From: Cryptococcus deneoformans JEC21
Taxonomy: Eukaryota; Basidiomycota; Tremellomycetes; Tremellales; Cryptococcaceae
Length of the DNA stretch: 64,000 bases
Direction: 5' to 3'
NCBI RefSeq assembly: GCF_000091045.1
Contig: NC_006679.1
Coordinates: forward strand, 495,281-559,280
The position numbers and the translations under genes were made by a program. The notes below the pieces were generated by a model. It saw nothing but the letters and a program-made list of their open reading frames with translations, searched no databases and was not told the origin of the DNA. Positions 1-11,979 of the stretch are shown piece by piece. How positions within the stretch are numbered: position 1 is the stretch's first letter; every line of letters starts with the position of its first letter.

Positions 1-15
1 CGCCAATCCTTCCCC

Positions 16-485
16 ATGTCATTCGGAAGACCAGGCTTTGCAGATGTCTTCAAGCCTAGTCCCCCTGCTCGAGGCTCCTTCCCCTTAGATCATGACGGTA
101 AGTATCAATTTAATATGCCTTAAAGTCATATTAAAACAGATTGCTGATATATTTAATGCATTCAGGCGAATGCAAAGCCTTCATGATTTCATATCTCAAA
201 TGTATGAAGGAGAATGCCAACGATAATGGTAAATGCAGATTATTCTCCAAACAATATCTTGAATGCAGGATGGACAAGTGAGTGGTTCAAAGGGATCGTT
301 GTGCTATGTTCGGGGCTAACACGATGATTAGAGGCCTTATGGCTCGAGACGACATGGCGAACCTTGGTTTGGGAGATGTTGTGGATCCTTCTGCCCTCCC
401 TCCTGCTTCAACACAAACCACCACTGCTCCCCTTTCCAATCCGCCTCATGTCCCTCAACCTCCTTCCTCCGAACATCGCATATAA
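16..485 (+). CDS. COX19: COX19, cytochrome c oxidase assembly factor (twin CX9C)
   Basis: Three exons read by eye: 16-97, 166-277 and 332-485, with GT-AG introns of 68 and 54 bp. The protein starts MSFGRPGFADVFKP, then has a CHCH fold with two CX9C motifs (C-KAFMISYLK-C and C-RLFSKQYLE-C), followed by MDKGLMARDDMANLGLG, a typical COX19 end of the fold. A loose Pro/Ser/Thr-rich tail of about 30 residues follows. COX19 is a small intermembrane-space/cytosolic protein that helps deliver copper to cytochrome c oxidase; the cysteines form two disulphides on import by Mia40. The start is the first ATG in frame, only 15 bp from the window edge, so the promoter is not visible. Its 3' end faces the next gene, 253 bp between stop codons. 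Confidence 0.93.
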
Positions 486-738
486 ACTCTATGGCTGCAC
501 TTGTCATTTTCCTTTGCAGCATTTCAACTCCAATCGGGTGTGTTAGTGTGCAACTGTTAGCAGAGCGACTGATACAGGACAACAACATCCCGTCCATAGA
601 AAAAGAAATTCCATTAGCACATCTCATTAACACATCATTATTGATATTGTATGAATTCACAACTCCATTAGGCTATTGTTCCCACGTGATGACATAGTCC
701 ATACAATAATATGTTACATTCAGTTGGGCTAAGCTTGA

Positions 739-3700
739 CTACCAGAACCACCAGCTCTTCTTGATATCCTTCCTCTCGACGGTTCTCCTTCTTTCATCAC
801 CCTCCTTCCTCACATTCTCCCACATCTCTTTCAACCTCCCCAAATCATCCAATAACTCCGCTCGATGCGTTTCCTCACTTAGATAGTAATGGAAGCGATC
901 GTAAGGTAGCTGTTCTTCAGGATCTTCCTCCGTTTTCAAGGCTTGAAGGGATGCGCACAAAATCTCTGCTTGGGATTTCAGAGTTTCAAGATGAGCATGT
1001 CTGGCACGCGAAGCCTGCGCAAGTTGGGAGGCCGCAGTGTAAACTGCTTCTTCTAGCGCCTGCCCAACGATATCAGCTACCAGACTGTAATGTATATGGG
1101 AAAGAGCCTACCTTGACGTCCTTGACCTTCTGGACAAGCTGGCGCTCCTTTTCTCGTAATTCCAGGACGACCGAACACATCTCCACATCTATCTGAAGAT
1201 GTTGTCTGGTGGTTTTCATCAGCAAAAAGTCAACATGTCTTGGAACTTGACTCACGGTGACAGCATTCGAGCACCCTTGTAATCATCCAGATCATTGAAA
1301 GAATGTCTGTACTGGCCATCAGCCTCCGTTCGTCCATATCTACATCATGATTCACCTTCTCACCACAGGTTTGACCGCTTCCTCCTCCCGTTTTCCTGTT
1401 CCATGGGGATTTTGCACTTCCCATTCCATCCCCGTCTCATCTAGAGCCACATCTGCGCCGTCACTACTGCTCCTCAACATCACAGTTGATCGCCCTTTGT
1501 TCCGCCACGCTATCGCCCTTTCAGACGCCGGTCTAGATACAGCATTACTCATCCCTCTACCACCGACATTTCCTGCCCTATTGTTTTTTACATGATTTTG
1601 CCCCAGATCCAAATCTGAACGTTCTTCCCCAGGACTCTTGCCAGGATAGCCACTGACACGAGACCATACGTCGGACTCGTTACCAGAAGGTATAATGATA
1701 GTGGGAGGACGGGCGCTAGGAGCACGGCTTAGAGTTCGAGAGGTATTGGAAAGCAAATTAGGCTTGGAGGGAATGGAGAAAGGAGATGGTGCAAGTTGGG
1801 CGGAAAAATGACGGGTGGATGTTGATGGTGAAACAGATGAAGGTTCGAGGTGATCCTCATCTTCTGCAGGGCTACCAGGATATCAGTAACGAGAGAATTC
1901 AAGTAAACTCACGGTTCGATGACAGTCGGTACAGGCCCATGCTTTTTTCTCATCAAAGTCGTCCTTAGAGAACCAGGGCTAGGCCCTCCAGTTTCGGAAT
2001 CTGATGTTTCGTAGGCCGTTCCTTTCCTCCTAGCCCATAATCAGCGTTTAAATCTGCAAATTACATTAGACTCACGACATAATACCCATACCTCCCCTCA
2101 ATGCCTGTCCGGCACGTTCAGAAAACTCTTTGATCGTTCCCTTCAAGTCTCCTTCTTCCTCTCTCATTGTATCATCCCGACTCGTTGTCCTTTTCCGCAG
2201 CACACTTCTTTCTTTTTCTCGGATCCCGCTTCTACCCATACCGAGTGTCAGCGTCCCACGCCGTTTTCTTCTCCCTTCAACGCTATCTGCAACACTCCCA
2301 TTCCATAGCTCTGCTATACGCCTTGCGCCCATGACATCCCACTCTTTCTCCTTACTTTTTAGTATGCATTTGATGTAAGCTTCAAGATGGGTTGTTATTG
2401 CGTCGGGAGGCGCAATGCTGCCAATTTCGTCGTCAGGGATGATCATTACCATACCTGGATCTTCAAGCTCTTGTTCATCTAGACGGTGACGAAGGTGGTG
2501 TTCCCTCCAACGAAGCGAAGTCTCTTCTCCACCGCCACCTTTCAGATTCGCCGACAAATGACTAGCTGTCTGGGCCACACCTGTGAGTAGACGTTGTACC
2601 CGCAGATGGTCTCCCTTGTGCAATCGATCAGAAAGATAATGTTGAGACAAAGCTCGGATAGAAGGAACGGAGAAAAATGGAGAATCCGTGCCCGATTTCA
2701 CGTTTTCTTGGTAGCTGAGCCATGTTTTGAGAGTACGTCCAATACTTGAGAAGGGATCTTTTGGAAGCTACACCGTCAGTCCTGTAGTTTGTAATGCAAC
2801 TTACTCGTTCAACATCTAGAGCATCTAACTGATAGTGAATGCTGGTGATTGAGCTCAGTAGTGAAGATAGCGTCTTGGGGTCAATACATCCTCCAGATGT
2901 CTCCTTCTACTTTGGGTCAGTACACGTTTTGGAAGGCAAAGAAGTACGTACCTCAATCTTCAAGCTTTCTTCATGCTCCATCCCCATTTCCCTTCTCCAC
3001 CTGGAGATGGCATTCTTCGTCTCGTCGCAGAATAATCCATCAACTTCCATCCCAGGCCCGATCAAACGTCCATGCATATCTTCTCCTACGTCTTGGAACA
3101 TGCCCCATAGTGCTAAAGCCGCTTGAATGAGTTTGACCAGTTCGATGACGAGATATGTGAATGGGTCCGAATTTATGTCATGGCCATTTGCTACTGGTGA
3201 TCGAATAGAAGACGGCGGGGAAACATGAGGGTGTGTAGAATGTATGCTGTGAGATGAAATAGATATAGATGGTCTTCGCGTAGGCGACGTCGACGGGGAG
3301 GAATTTCTAACAAACATCGGACCAGAGTGGACGGGGACAGGAACGCGGTACAAGTCGTGAAACTTTCTCCGTAGAGCCGCTCTAGAGTGATGTCAGTTGA
3401 TTGCGCTCTAACGGAAATACGTACATGGGTGGCTCCAGCCCCAGCACGGCTCGACCTCCGCATCCCAATCTTCGTAAACCTGTGTTCACAACAATGTATG
3501 ATTTTGCCACTCTGAAATCGCCTCCTGGAACAGGGTTTCTTTCTGCTCATTAGCCATGTTCAAAGTCGGACAGAGACAACGTACACATCCTGTCCGAAAG
3601 CGGAAGGACTGGTCACCAACAAAAAGCCCAGCTCGGTCTATAAAGGTAGTGAGCGAGTGGTCCATGACTATAGAGATTGGCATACTCTACGTGGCTGTGA

Positions 3701-4204
3701 TCTTGTCTCGGACGAAAGAAACTGAATGGCGTTGGCTATCTCCTCATCGCCCTCACTCTCTGATAGTTCAGGGGAAGGCACGAGGAAATAGGCCGATATC
3801 TACGCAAAGGTTGGCAAAGGTCTATCCCGTATCAGTGAACACGACGCACTTGATCATTGGGCTTCCCGGTATGTGTGACGATGGTATGCGCAAAGTGTGT
3901 CCTTGACAAAAACCTGCCCCATTAGTTCTCGCCAGCGGACGTTTCAAACTCACCAGCTTCTCAAACTGTACAGCGCATATCCTTTCAGAATAACCTCGCG
4001 CTCAATTCTCAACCTTCCTAGCATACCAAGCCATTTGGTTTCTAAAACATCTTGAGTCCTGTCAGTAGGTATTAGCAAGCCACTAGAGGAGGGACGCAGG
4101 AGGTGCTGAGTGTTTGGTGAGGGAGATGGAGAGAGGCTGGGAGTCGCAGGAGTGTTGGCATGAGAAACCGGGGATAGAGTGGATGGAGACAGCACGTAGG
4201 ACAT
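739..4204 (-). CDS. STB6/STB2-like fungal protein (Sin3-binding family)
   Basis: A long multi-exon gene. Exon 1 (from ATG 4204) encodes a Ser/Pro-rich head, then LKGYALYSLRSW spliced to FLSRTHFAHTIVTHTGKPND and, after another intron, FLVPSPELSESEGDEEI. From memory this order matches the fungal STB6-like N-terminal domain. A later segment with AGLFVGDQSFRFR fits the same domain. Further on come DPFTYLVIELVKLIQAALAL and DGLFCDETKNAISRWRREMG, then a helical region (about 2072-2701) and a charged coiled C-terminus ending KKSWWFW at the stop (739-741). Yeast Stb2/Stb6 were found as Sin3-binding proteins; the biochemical role is unclear. The family match is by remembered motifs only. Exon borders downstream of 3480 are approximate. 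Confidence 0.62.
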
Positions 4205-4548
4205 GGCTAGGTGCGCATTGTATACTTCCTGAAAATATGTAAGTGAAATAGATGAGAATGAGTACAATTCCCTGATGAAATCGGCAGTCGACAATATGAT
4301 GCGCAAAGGTGGAGGAACAAACAAACAGACAGAGAACAGAGTGGAGGTGACTACGAATTCATTCGCAACAACAGCGGCAATGAAGTGTATGTTGTTGTTC
4401 TGTAGGCAGGGCTCATTCACATCTCAACGTCCGTCTGCACAAAGAGATCTAGGCAGGGGCCTGTCTATGCAACGGATGTATCTGCAAGGCTTCTTGCATT
4501 CTTTTTGTGCCAAATACGAAACCTCAGCCCAAAAAGTGAAATGTAAAA

Positions 4549-4651
4549 AATCCACGGCGATATTCGAAATCGCGACCTCTTGATGTCGTCCTAGTCACTT
4601 TTACAAAGGACAAGATCGTAGTCAAGCGCACTACCACTGTGCTACGCGGAC
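4549..4651 (-). tRNA. tRNA-Arg (anticodon ACG), intron-containing
   Basis: Read on the minus strand, the acceptor arm GTCCGCG (5' end at 4651) pairs with CGTGGAT (4550-4556) using G-U pairs. The D arm is GCAC-AGTGGTA-GTGC. The anticodon stem CTTGA/TCAAG holds the loop CTACGA, giving anticodon ACG (Arg, read as ICG for CGN codons). An intron of about 31 nt starts one base after the anticodon, the standard position. The T arm is GCGAT-TTCGAAT-ATCGC, containing the internal B-box core. A run of six Ts follows immediately (complement of 4545-4550), a pol III terminator. All arms fold by hand. The gene lies between the STB6-like promoter and the 3' end of SSH4. Confidence 0.88.
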
Positions 4652-4919
4652 TCCTTAATTTTCCGAAAATAATTTGTCCCTCTTCTATATAGAGTAATCT
4701 TCTGTCCTACCAACTAAAAGTTAAAAGATTTTTACTCTACCGTGCACAATTCTGCAGCCGCCACTCCAAAATGCATATAGAAGATAGACAAACAGTTGCA
4801 TCTCGTGCAAAATACAATCCCTTTCTTGAACAATTAGACATATCAACAAAAGCAAAATATTTGTTTTAAAGAGAAGAACCGGATGAATGAAGAAAAAAGG
4901 AAATGAAACCCCAAATTTC

Positions 4920-6951
4920 TTATGACCGACCAAAGATCCATCCGAGCACTCTTTGTCCCTGAGACCTTTCACCACTCTCCTCAATTGACTGCCCTCCTTG
5001 TGTCTGTGGGAGCGCCTCAGTCTGTGCTTGTTGGACCTCACTGCAAGTTCAAGTCAGACCAGCAAAAGCAGCGGCTACGAGGGCAAAGAAGACTCACGCT
5101 TCGCTCATCGCAGCGATAGCCTGGTTAACCATGTCTTCCGGCAAGTCTGCCGGTAACCCATTTGCATATACATGTGGGTCGAGTGGAGCGTAACCTGGTG
5201 GTGGCGGAAATTCGGAATTTGATCTGGAAGGACCTGGTGCTGGCGATGGGACAGAGTGAGAAACAGGAGGGTCTTGAGGAGAAGTGAACTGGCTAGGAAA
5301 GTATTGACCTCGAATGCTGTGCATTGAAATGTCGAGAAGATTGGGTGTAGGTGGATTATGCTCGATAGGTGATTGCTCACGATCTAACTCGGCGTCGAGA
5401 GGCGTGGTGGCGCTTTCGTCTTCCCCATCGACAATATCACCCTCATCCACAGAACCGGAAGCGGAGGACGACGATGAAGAGATGACAAATGGAGGGACGC
5501 GAGTTTGAGAAGAGGGCCTGTCGGTAGGTGAAACGTAGGAAGAGAAACCAGGAGCGGGAGAGGGAGAGGAAGGAGTGGCACCGGCGCTTGAAGAATCGGC
5601 CTCTGAGCCCATTGGACGGAGAGGGCTGGAAACATGAGGATCAGTAGGAAGTACCCGGTGATCCCTATGCTTGTGTCTCCTTGTCCTCTGTGTCTGCGGT
5701 CCCGGACCTGACGTGCCCCTATTCCGAGCAGCTTCTAGCAGCGCGCCCATGCCACTGTGCCTATTAGGTCGTCCAGCTCCTCCAGCAACCGCAGCACCTG
5801 GCGTACCATAACCTGATTCAAGCAAGATGGATCCTCGCTCGCTTCCATAAGCAGGTGGAGGCGCAAGCGTACCAGTCATTGGCGCCAAACCCCACTTCTT
5901 CACGTTTGCCTCGATAAACACGAAACCCGCTTGACCAAGGTTGACATGCAATGTACAAGGCCCATTAGCACCGACGGTCGGGAACAGATTGAGCCGTTGC
6001 AAACCGGTATAAGCATCTTCAAGCTTACGTCCGTTGCGAGTGAAGAAGACAGTGCCGGTTCGAGGGCGGTAACCCACCCCTAGGACGTCACCTTCAGCCA
6101 AGGCAGGCCCATAAGAAGCTGAAGTAAACGGGTAATTGTGCGACTTGAACCCGTCCGAAGCAAAATACGCGACAGAGTACTTGTTCCACCCAGGTAACCT
6201 GAACGATGGATAAGGCTTGGTTGCGAGACCAATAGCGACCTCGGTGTTAACCGGCTTGTCGTACATTTTGACTTCCCAATAATACACTTCGTTGAGCTTG
6301 GGAAGAGGTAAGTTTGCCATGACATTGTTACCACCTCCCTCGCGAGCGGGCATACCAGGACCATCCGCCAAGAATGTAATTTCCGTACGAGATTGCACGT
6401 AAAGGGAAAGATTGTCTTCATAATCTGGCTCGAACGCCCAAGCCGAGACGCCCTTTTCTTGAATAGACAGGAACTGAGAAAGAGTAATGTCGGTGGGGAT
6501 GGACGTAGGAGGGTATTGTGACTGCCAGTCTACATCGTTGATCAGTCTTCGGCTCAAAAGTTAAAACAATCAACTTACCCTTGGCACGATTATACGCCTC
6601 CCGAACTTCCGGGTCTACCGTTTCCAACCATCTAGATTCCACACCTTCTACACCACCTTCCCCAACAACGCCGTCCCCTTTTGATAAATCTAATGGCCCG
6701 CCATCTTCCAATAATCTGACGGCCGTCAACTTCCATTTGGACACCTTTCCATAAGAAAATACTCACCTAATGCCTCTCTTCCGACGTACATACAACACAA
6801 CTATCAAAAATACTACCATTCCTACCAGTACAGTGAGTACGACCACTAGTACTGGTATGAAGACCAGTAATAACGTTGAGACACCGCCTCCATTATCATT
6901 CTCTGATCGAGTGGGGTTGGGTAAATCTGGATGCCACGGGTCTTGATCCAT
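4920..6951 (-). CDS. SSH4: SSH4/EAR1-like SPRY-domain adaptor for Rsp5 ubiquitin ligase
   Basis: Starts MDQDPWHPDLPNP (ATG 6951), followed by one strong membrane helix (STLLLVFIPVLVVVLTVLVG) and basic RRKRGIR. A 51-bp intron joins this to LLEDGGPLDL, and a second intron leads to DWQSQYPPTS. The SPRY domain follows (YYWEVKMYDKPVNTEVAIGL, GWNKYSVAYFASDGFKSHN, GDVLGVGYRPRTGTVFFTRN). The long Ser/Pro-rich tail carries two PPxY motifs, PPPAYG and PPPGYA, which in the yeast homologues recruit the HECT ligase Rsp5. A last intron (donor after MSEA, about 5095) leads to a final exon ending VLGWIFGRS at 4920; without splicing the frame stops at 5094. Yeast Ssh4/Ear1 act at endosome/vacuole membranes to ubiquitinate cargo for MVB sorting. 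Domain order (TM, SPRY, PY motifs) is diagnostic. Confidence 0.88.
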
Positions 6952-8016
6952 TTTGACCAGATGGTTCCGAGAGTGCGCGGTTGTTTGAAATTGGTATAAA
7001 AGCTTGGTGACTTTTGTGATCGGGTTTACAGATTTATAGAGGTGAAGACTGCGAGTGGAAATAGGATTAACCATATATCCGCTTAACTGCAGCACCTCAA
7101 ATAGCTGATCCTCAAGGAACAGAGCAGTTTATTTTGCGAGGCAGGATTACCTAAACTCAGACGCTCCGTGTGTTTTGTGACACTGAAATGAAGTTGTGAT
7201 GTGAGAGTGGGGGCAAGAGACAAGGGTTGAAGGATGGATAGTGAGAGGGAATGAAAGGAACTTGTAATTTGCGATATTTGAGGACTGCTCTTTTCTCCGG
7301 TAGGTTGCTGAGCCTTGTCGTTGTGACTGGAAGGATAAAATGAAATCTGTATTTATGTGTGTTGCGGGGTCCAACAATCTATGAGAACAGGACCAAGTCA
7401 GCGATTCGACCACAACATGCGTCGGGTGTGCACAGCATTCGTCTGCGCGCTATACAACAATATGCTTGTGGCTTGTCGGTCGATAGCCATTATGGATTTG
7501 TATGTCCGCCAGAACCCGACTTCCTAACGATGGTTCTACAATGCTGACGAAGAGCCAAAAGGCGGGGTGGATCCGCAATCGGGGAGGCGAGGAAGTGGCC
7601 ACTCACCAACTGTCGCCAGCAATAATCTTTCACTAGGTTCTTTGGATGCTATTATATCCAATCGGAAACTATTTGATGGTCCACTGGGATGTGTATGCTT
7701 GGTGTTCCGGTATATTACAGTAGCTCGAGTATAGGAGATGGGAACTTAGTATGGTGGAGCGCAGGCCCTCATAGCGACGAGATCTCCAAGAGATGCGCAA
7801 GCCATTCTCGCCACCCTCAGCTGCTTCCGTCATTTGATCCCGCCTTCCGATGCAACCCGCCAGTCAAGCCAACGAACTCTTCTTCTGTCGTCCAGTGCGT
7901 CGGGGACAGCCAACCTGCAACCGAGCTTACGAGAGCAGAAAGTGCATGGAAAGAAGACTACAGATACAATATAATTGACGAGAGACCAAATCAAGGACAA
8001 ATGACCAGTTTACGTC
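6952..8016. other. Intergenic: SSH4 upstream region and PRI2 3' side
   Basis: About 1.07 kb without a supported gene. It must contain the SSH4 promoter and 5' leader and the PRI2 3' UTR. Short open frames on both strands (for example around 7689-8114) have no recognisable motif and overlap the PRI2 end, so I treat them as chance. Confidence 0.6.
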
Positions 8017-9724
8017 TTAGTCAACATCCATGGCTTCTTCCTTCTTCTTTATTCCATCCAGAACTTCCTTCTCCAACTCCCGGCTTCTGTCCGCCCATTT
8101 GTTGGGGTGACTGACACTTTCCCCATTCCCAAGCCCTTCCCCTTTCTTCACACCACGCGTAACCTCAAACACTCTCGTGCACGCTACGTGATAGTGACTT
8201 GCCTTGACACTATCCAGGATATCTCGCATTTCGGGAGAAGTACGAGAAAAGTGGTCGGGATAAGTGTTGGTAAGGAAAGTTGTAAGATTTTCGGGAGAAA
8301 AATGTCTGAAGGGACATCCATGGGCGTCTTGGGTACCTGGCTGATCTTGAGTAAGAATTTGTTGACAGCTGCAAGCGGTCAGTCCAGTTCGTGCATGTAA
8401 AGCAAATGACATACTTTTTTGGAGGATAATTGGCTCGACGACCCTCCTGCCCGTAGCTGTGACGGATGTTATACCTGTATTCTTTATTGAATTTGTCATC
8501 TGTCATACTTGTTCCATACGACCGTCTCCAGAAGAGGATCGCTTGATCTAATGGCAGACCAAGACCCTACGGCTGGTCAGTAAATGTTGTGCAAGAAAAT
8601 AGACAATACTTACTTTCAAAAACAATGTTAACTGCAGGCGACCCCAGTGCTTCAAATGATGATCCTTTTTCAACTTTTCATATAAATGCCTCATACACGG
8701 TGGGAAATGTTTTCTTGCGACATCGTCAATGGTGTCGGCTGTGACGGTCATTCCGTCGCCCAATTCATCTGACGGTTGATAGTCAGAGGCGCCTATACCA
8801 GACAAGAATGACGATGCGAGGTGGTCGATGACGGGTCCAAGACGCTCGTCCTCGTCTAATCTTGGAAGATTCTTCGCTGTAAACTCAAGCGCCTTCTCCA
8901 GACGATCGGCAAAGACCTGAAGGACGAGAGATAGCTGAAGGGACTGGGGAACAAAGGCAAGGCCACCCTTAACTAACACACGTCGTGCACCGACAAGGTC
9001 TGGTACGGTATACCATGGGACCTTAAACCATGTCTCAGAAATCGCATCTTCCTTGGAGCCCTTGGGCAGCATCTGCTGAAGCTCTGCCTTGAGAAATTTC
9101 TTCTCATCTTCGCCAACAGTGTCATAGTTAAAGGAAAGCGACCGGAGGAATGCAGCACGCTCATTCTTGTCATCTGTTTCGAATCTGGATTTAAATAGCG
9201 CCAATTCTGAGCGGACGAAGCGTTGTCGAAGATCAGGACTGATATGCGTCAGCATTTGCCACTGATCCTGGCTCACATTACGTGCGACTCACCTCCGACA
9301 GAATGCCAGCCTCAAAACCCAATGACCGATTTCATCCCTGCGCCTCTCATCATCAAGGTTGACGTTTCTCGCAGTGTTACTGGACAGTGGTAAGTGCGTC
9401 TTCGCGTAAGTCGCGATTCCACTGGCCACTTGGGCGTAGGGTAATGATCGATGAGAGAGTGATTCGATATGTGAAAGAACCCGAAGGCGGGATATGGCAC
9501 ATGTCTCAAATTCTTCAAGTGTTATATCTAGGGCTGGCGGTCGTTCGTAACTAAAACGAAGTTATTTAGCTCCGACTATATGTCAAGACGCGCTAGACGT
9601 ACAAGTTGAGTCGAAAGGAATACCTCGCGCTGGGAACGCCATTTGCAGTGGAGTTCCGTTTGCTGAGTTTGACTTCAGGAGACGAATTAGTGTTTGTCGT
9701 GTGCCTAGAGCTCGCTCTGAACAT
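8017..9724 (-). CDS. PRI2: DNA primase large subunit (PRI2, 4Fe-4S)
   Basis: Five exons. Exon 1 (9603-9724) is MFRASSRHTT to RLN; the GTACGT donor gives RLNFYERPPALDITLEEFE, the typical primase large-subunit start. Exon 2 ends FCRS and exon 3 carries PDLRQRFVRSELALFKSRF to LKHWGRLQLTLFLK. Exon 4 has GLGLPLDQAILFWRRSYG and KEYRYNIRHSYGQEG, and exon 5 runs from CQQILT to the stop at 8017. Four cysteines sit in the usual places for the 4Fe-4S cluster: FPPCMRHL, NCQQIL, DAHGCPFRHF and HYHVACTRVF. With the small subunit and Pol alpha it makes the RNA-DNA primer in replication. It is transcribed divergently from WBP1 across a 249-bp spacer holding two cell-cycle boxes. Confidence 0.95.
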
Positions 9725-9973
9725 AACGATGGTGATAAATGATTTAATAGAAGAAAAGCGAATAAAAATCAAGCGAAGAATGCGTGGTGGTCGAAAAACC
9801 GAACGCGTACGACAAACATGACAGACGCGTCTTTGTGAATTTACGTAATTATTCTCCACGTCACGACCGCAGCGACGAGGAGGCGACGAGCGAGTGGGAG
9901 CAGCAATTCCGTGCTCCCTTTTACTTCAGAGTGTACTCTTCAAACACCCATACAAAGTCAAGAAAAAGCAGCC
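9725..9973. promoter_or_regulatory. Divergent PRI2/WBP1 promoter with two ACGCGT (MluI cell-cycle) boxes
   Basis: The 249-bp spacer between the PRI2 and WBP1 start codons has ACGCGT at 9803-9808 and again at 9825-9830. In yeasts ACGCGT is the MCB element bound by MBF (Mbp1/Swi6) and is typical of S-phase genes, which fits PRI2. Both lie about 80-105 bp upstream of the PRI2 ATG. The use by a Cryptococcus MBF is inferred. Confidence 0.6.
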
Positions 9974-10793
9974 ATGAGGACTTCGAGCATGCTGTTTATG
10001 CCCTTTGTGGCATTTTTTGGTCTCGTCTCTGCACGTTCAGCGACAGGCGACAGAGTATTGGTTGTGCTCGAGTCCGCAGTAACCAAGGATGACTATTCTC
10101 AATTCTGGAATTCATTACAACGTACGAAAATTCCTCACACATGATGTGATATACTAACGACGAAATAGAGCGCGGGTTTGAGCTTACATTCAAGGAGCCC
10201 GAATCCAAAGACGCCGATCTTGTCAAGTTTGGAGAAGCGCAGTACGATCATTTAATCATGTTCGCTCCTACAGCGAAGAGTAAGACCTTCATCATTCACA
10301 ATAGCCATGCTGATATGCGATAGACTTCTCCCCCTCCATTTCACCCAAGGCCATCCTTGATTCGCAATTCAAGGGCCTTAATGCTCTCTATATTCTCTCC
10401 CCACAGCTTCCTGAAGTGCAGCGAGAACACCTGAGAGAATACGACCTCGAATTTATCCCTTCTGATCTCGTTCTCATCGACTCCTTCTCTCATCCTTCTG
10501 GAGAAAGCGCTTCTACCGTGCTACTCCCCCCTACAGAATGCGCTGTCTCAAACGGTGCCGTTTTATCTGACACTACTCTTACTGGTGGGCCCATCGCCTA
10601 TCCCTCCGGTACAGTACACTCGGCAGGTTTGAACCCTTACCTTATTGACGTTCTCCATGCACCTAAAAAGTCATACATTGGGCAAGACAAAATCCTCAAT
10701 GCCGATGAAATTGAAAGGGAGAAGGCTGTAGATGGGAAGAAGAGCAAGGATGCATTGCAGACGGGCAAGAAGGCCAGTCTGGTTAGCGCTTTA

Positions 10794-10847
<54 letters not shown>

Positions 10848-11315
10848 GACAAATATTGGGGCCAAACAGTCGAGACCATTGATGGGAAAAAGTGAGTCTC
10901 AAGACAATCTCTTGCCCCCCATGCACTGATCCTTTGCAGAGTCGAGACTGGTAATGCGGCTTTCGTTACTGATTTTACCAAATGGGTTTTCCAAGAGACC
11001 GGGGTCATCAAGGTCGTGTCCACTACTCATTTTCGAGAGGGCGAGACTGAGCCTCGAGAGATGTATACAAAGAAAGATGACATTGTAAGTTTTATACACA
11101 TGTTGCAGAAGATGTTTTTTGCTGACATTTCCTAGACTTATTCTCTTACTCTTGCTCAACATGTCACCAATGGAAATGGCACCTCCTCCTGGGGTCCTTT
11201 CTACGCAGATGACATCCAAATGGACTTCACCATGCTCGATCCTCATATTCGCACTGCTATGATTGAAGACAAGTCGTCTAGCTCTGCAGATGCCACAACA
11301 TACAAGGCAAGATTT

Positions 11316-11347
<32 letters not shown>

Positions 11348-11350
11348 CGC

Positions 11351-11383
<33 letters not shown>

Positions 11384-11627
11384 TGCCCCCCCCCCTGCTC
11401 TGATAACGCAGACTGATCTTCCTAACAGATGGAGTTACATCCGAACATCTTCTACCGCTTCTGTTGTCCCTTTGCGACATGACGAGTACCCGCGATTCAT
11501 TACCGGCGCTTGGCCTTATTACATCGCTGCCATCAGCACTAGTGTGACGTTTTTAGCATTTGTTGCCATTTGGTTGTCCTTGGGAGAGGTAGATAAGGAC
11601 AGAAAAGGAAAGAAGAAGGCCGAGTAG
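9974..11627 (+). CDS. WBP1: Oligosaccharyltransferase subunit WBP1/OST48
   Basis: Six exons. The protein begins with a signal peptide (MRTSSMLFMPFVAFFGLVSA) followed by GDRVLVVLESAVTKDDYSQF and then, after intron 1, QRGFELTFKEPES. The GIFT-like domain shows YDHLIMFAPTAK and ALYILSP; the middle has GGPIAYPSGTVHSAG and NPYLIDVLHAPKKSY; later come FTKWVFQETGVIKV, the second domain APDRHGVFKFAVEYWRPGWS, and a single C-terminal membrane helix (YYIAAISTSVTFLAFVAIWL). The protein ends GKKKAE, so KKAE is a KKxx ER-retrieval signal. WBP1 is an essential, non-catalytic subunit of the ER complex that transfers the N-glycan to asparagine. It faces MAN1 tail to tail with 154 bp between stops. Confidence 0.95.
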
Positions 11628-11781
11628 ACTGTAACGCATGCAATACATAAGGATTCGTCAGCAGTGCTGGACGTATTTAGATCTTTGGAGACAGACGAAG
11701 TTGTGCGATTATCCGCAGAACATTTTCGCATTATTTACTAAGTATTCATATTTATAATACGACATATAACGCAAATTACAT

Positions 11782-11805
11782 CTACTTCTTTCCGACGTCG
11801 TCCTT

Positions 11806-11840
<35 letters not shown>

Positions 11841-11947
11841 GGCCCTTACCGCCCTTTGCGGTCCATTTCGTTTCAGTCGCAGAACCAATAAACCAAATAG
11901 TGCCTTCACCTCCTTCACCATCAGTACCCTCCCCTCCTCGCTTTGTT

Positions 11948-11979
<32 letters not shown>

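Noticed and set aside
7689..8114. 141-codon plus-strand ORF as a gene
   Set aside because: Overlaps the PRI2 last exon, no recognisable motif and no splice support.
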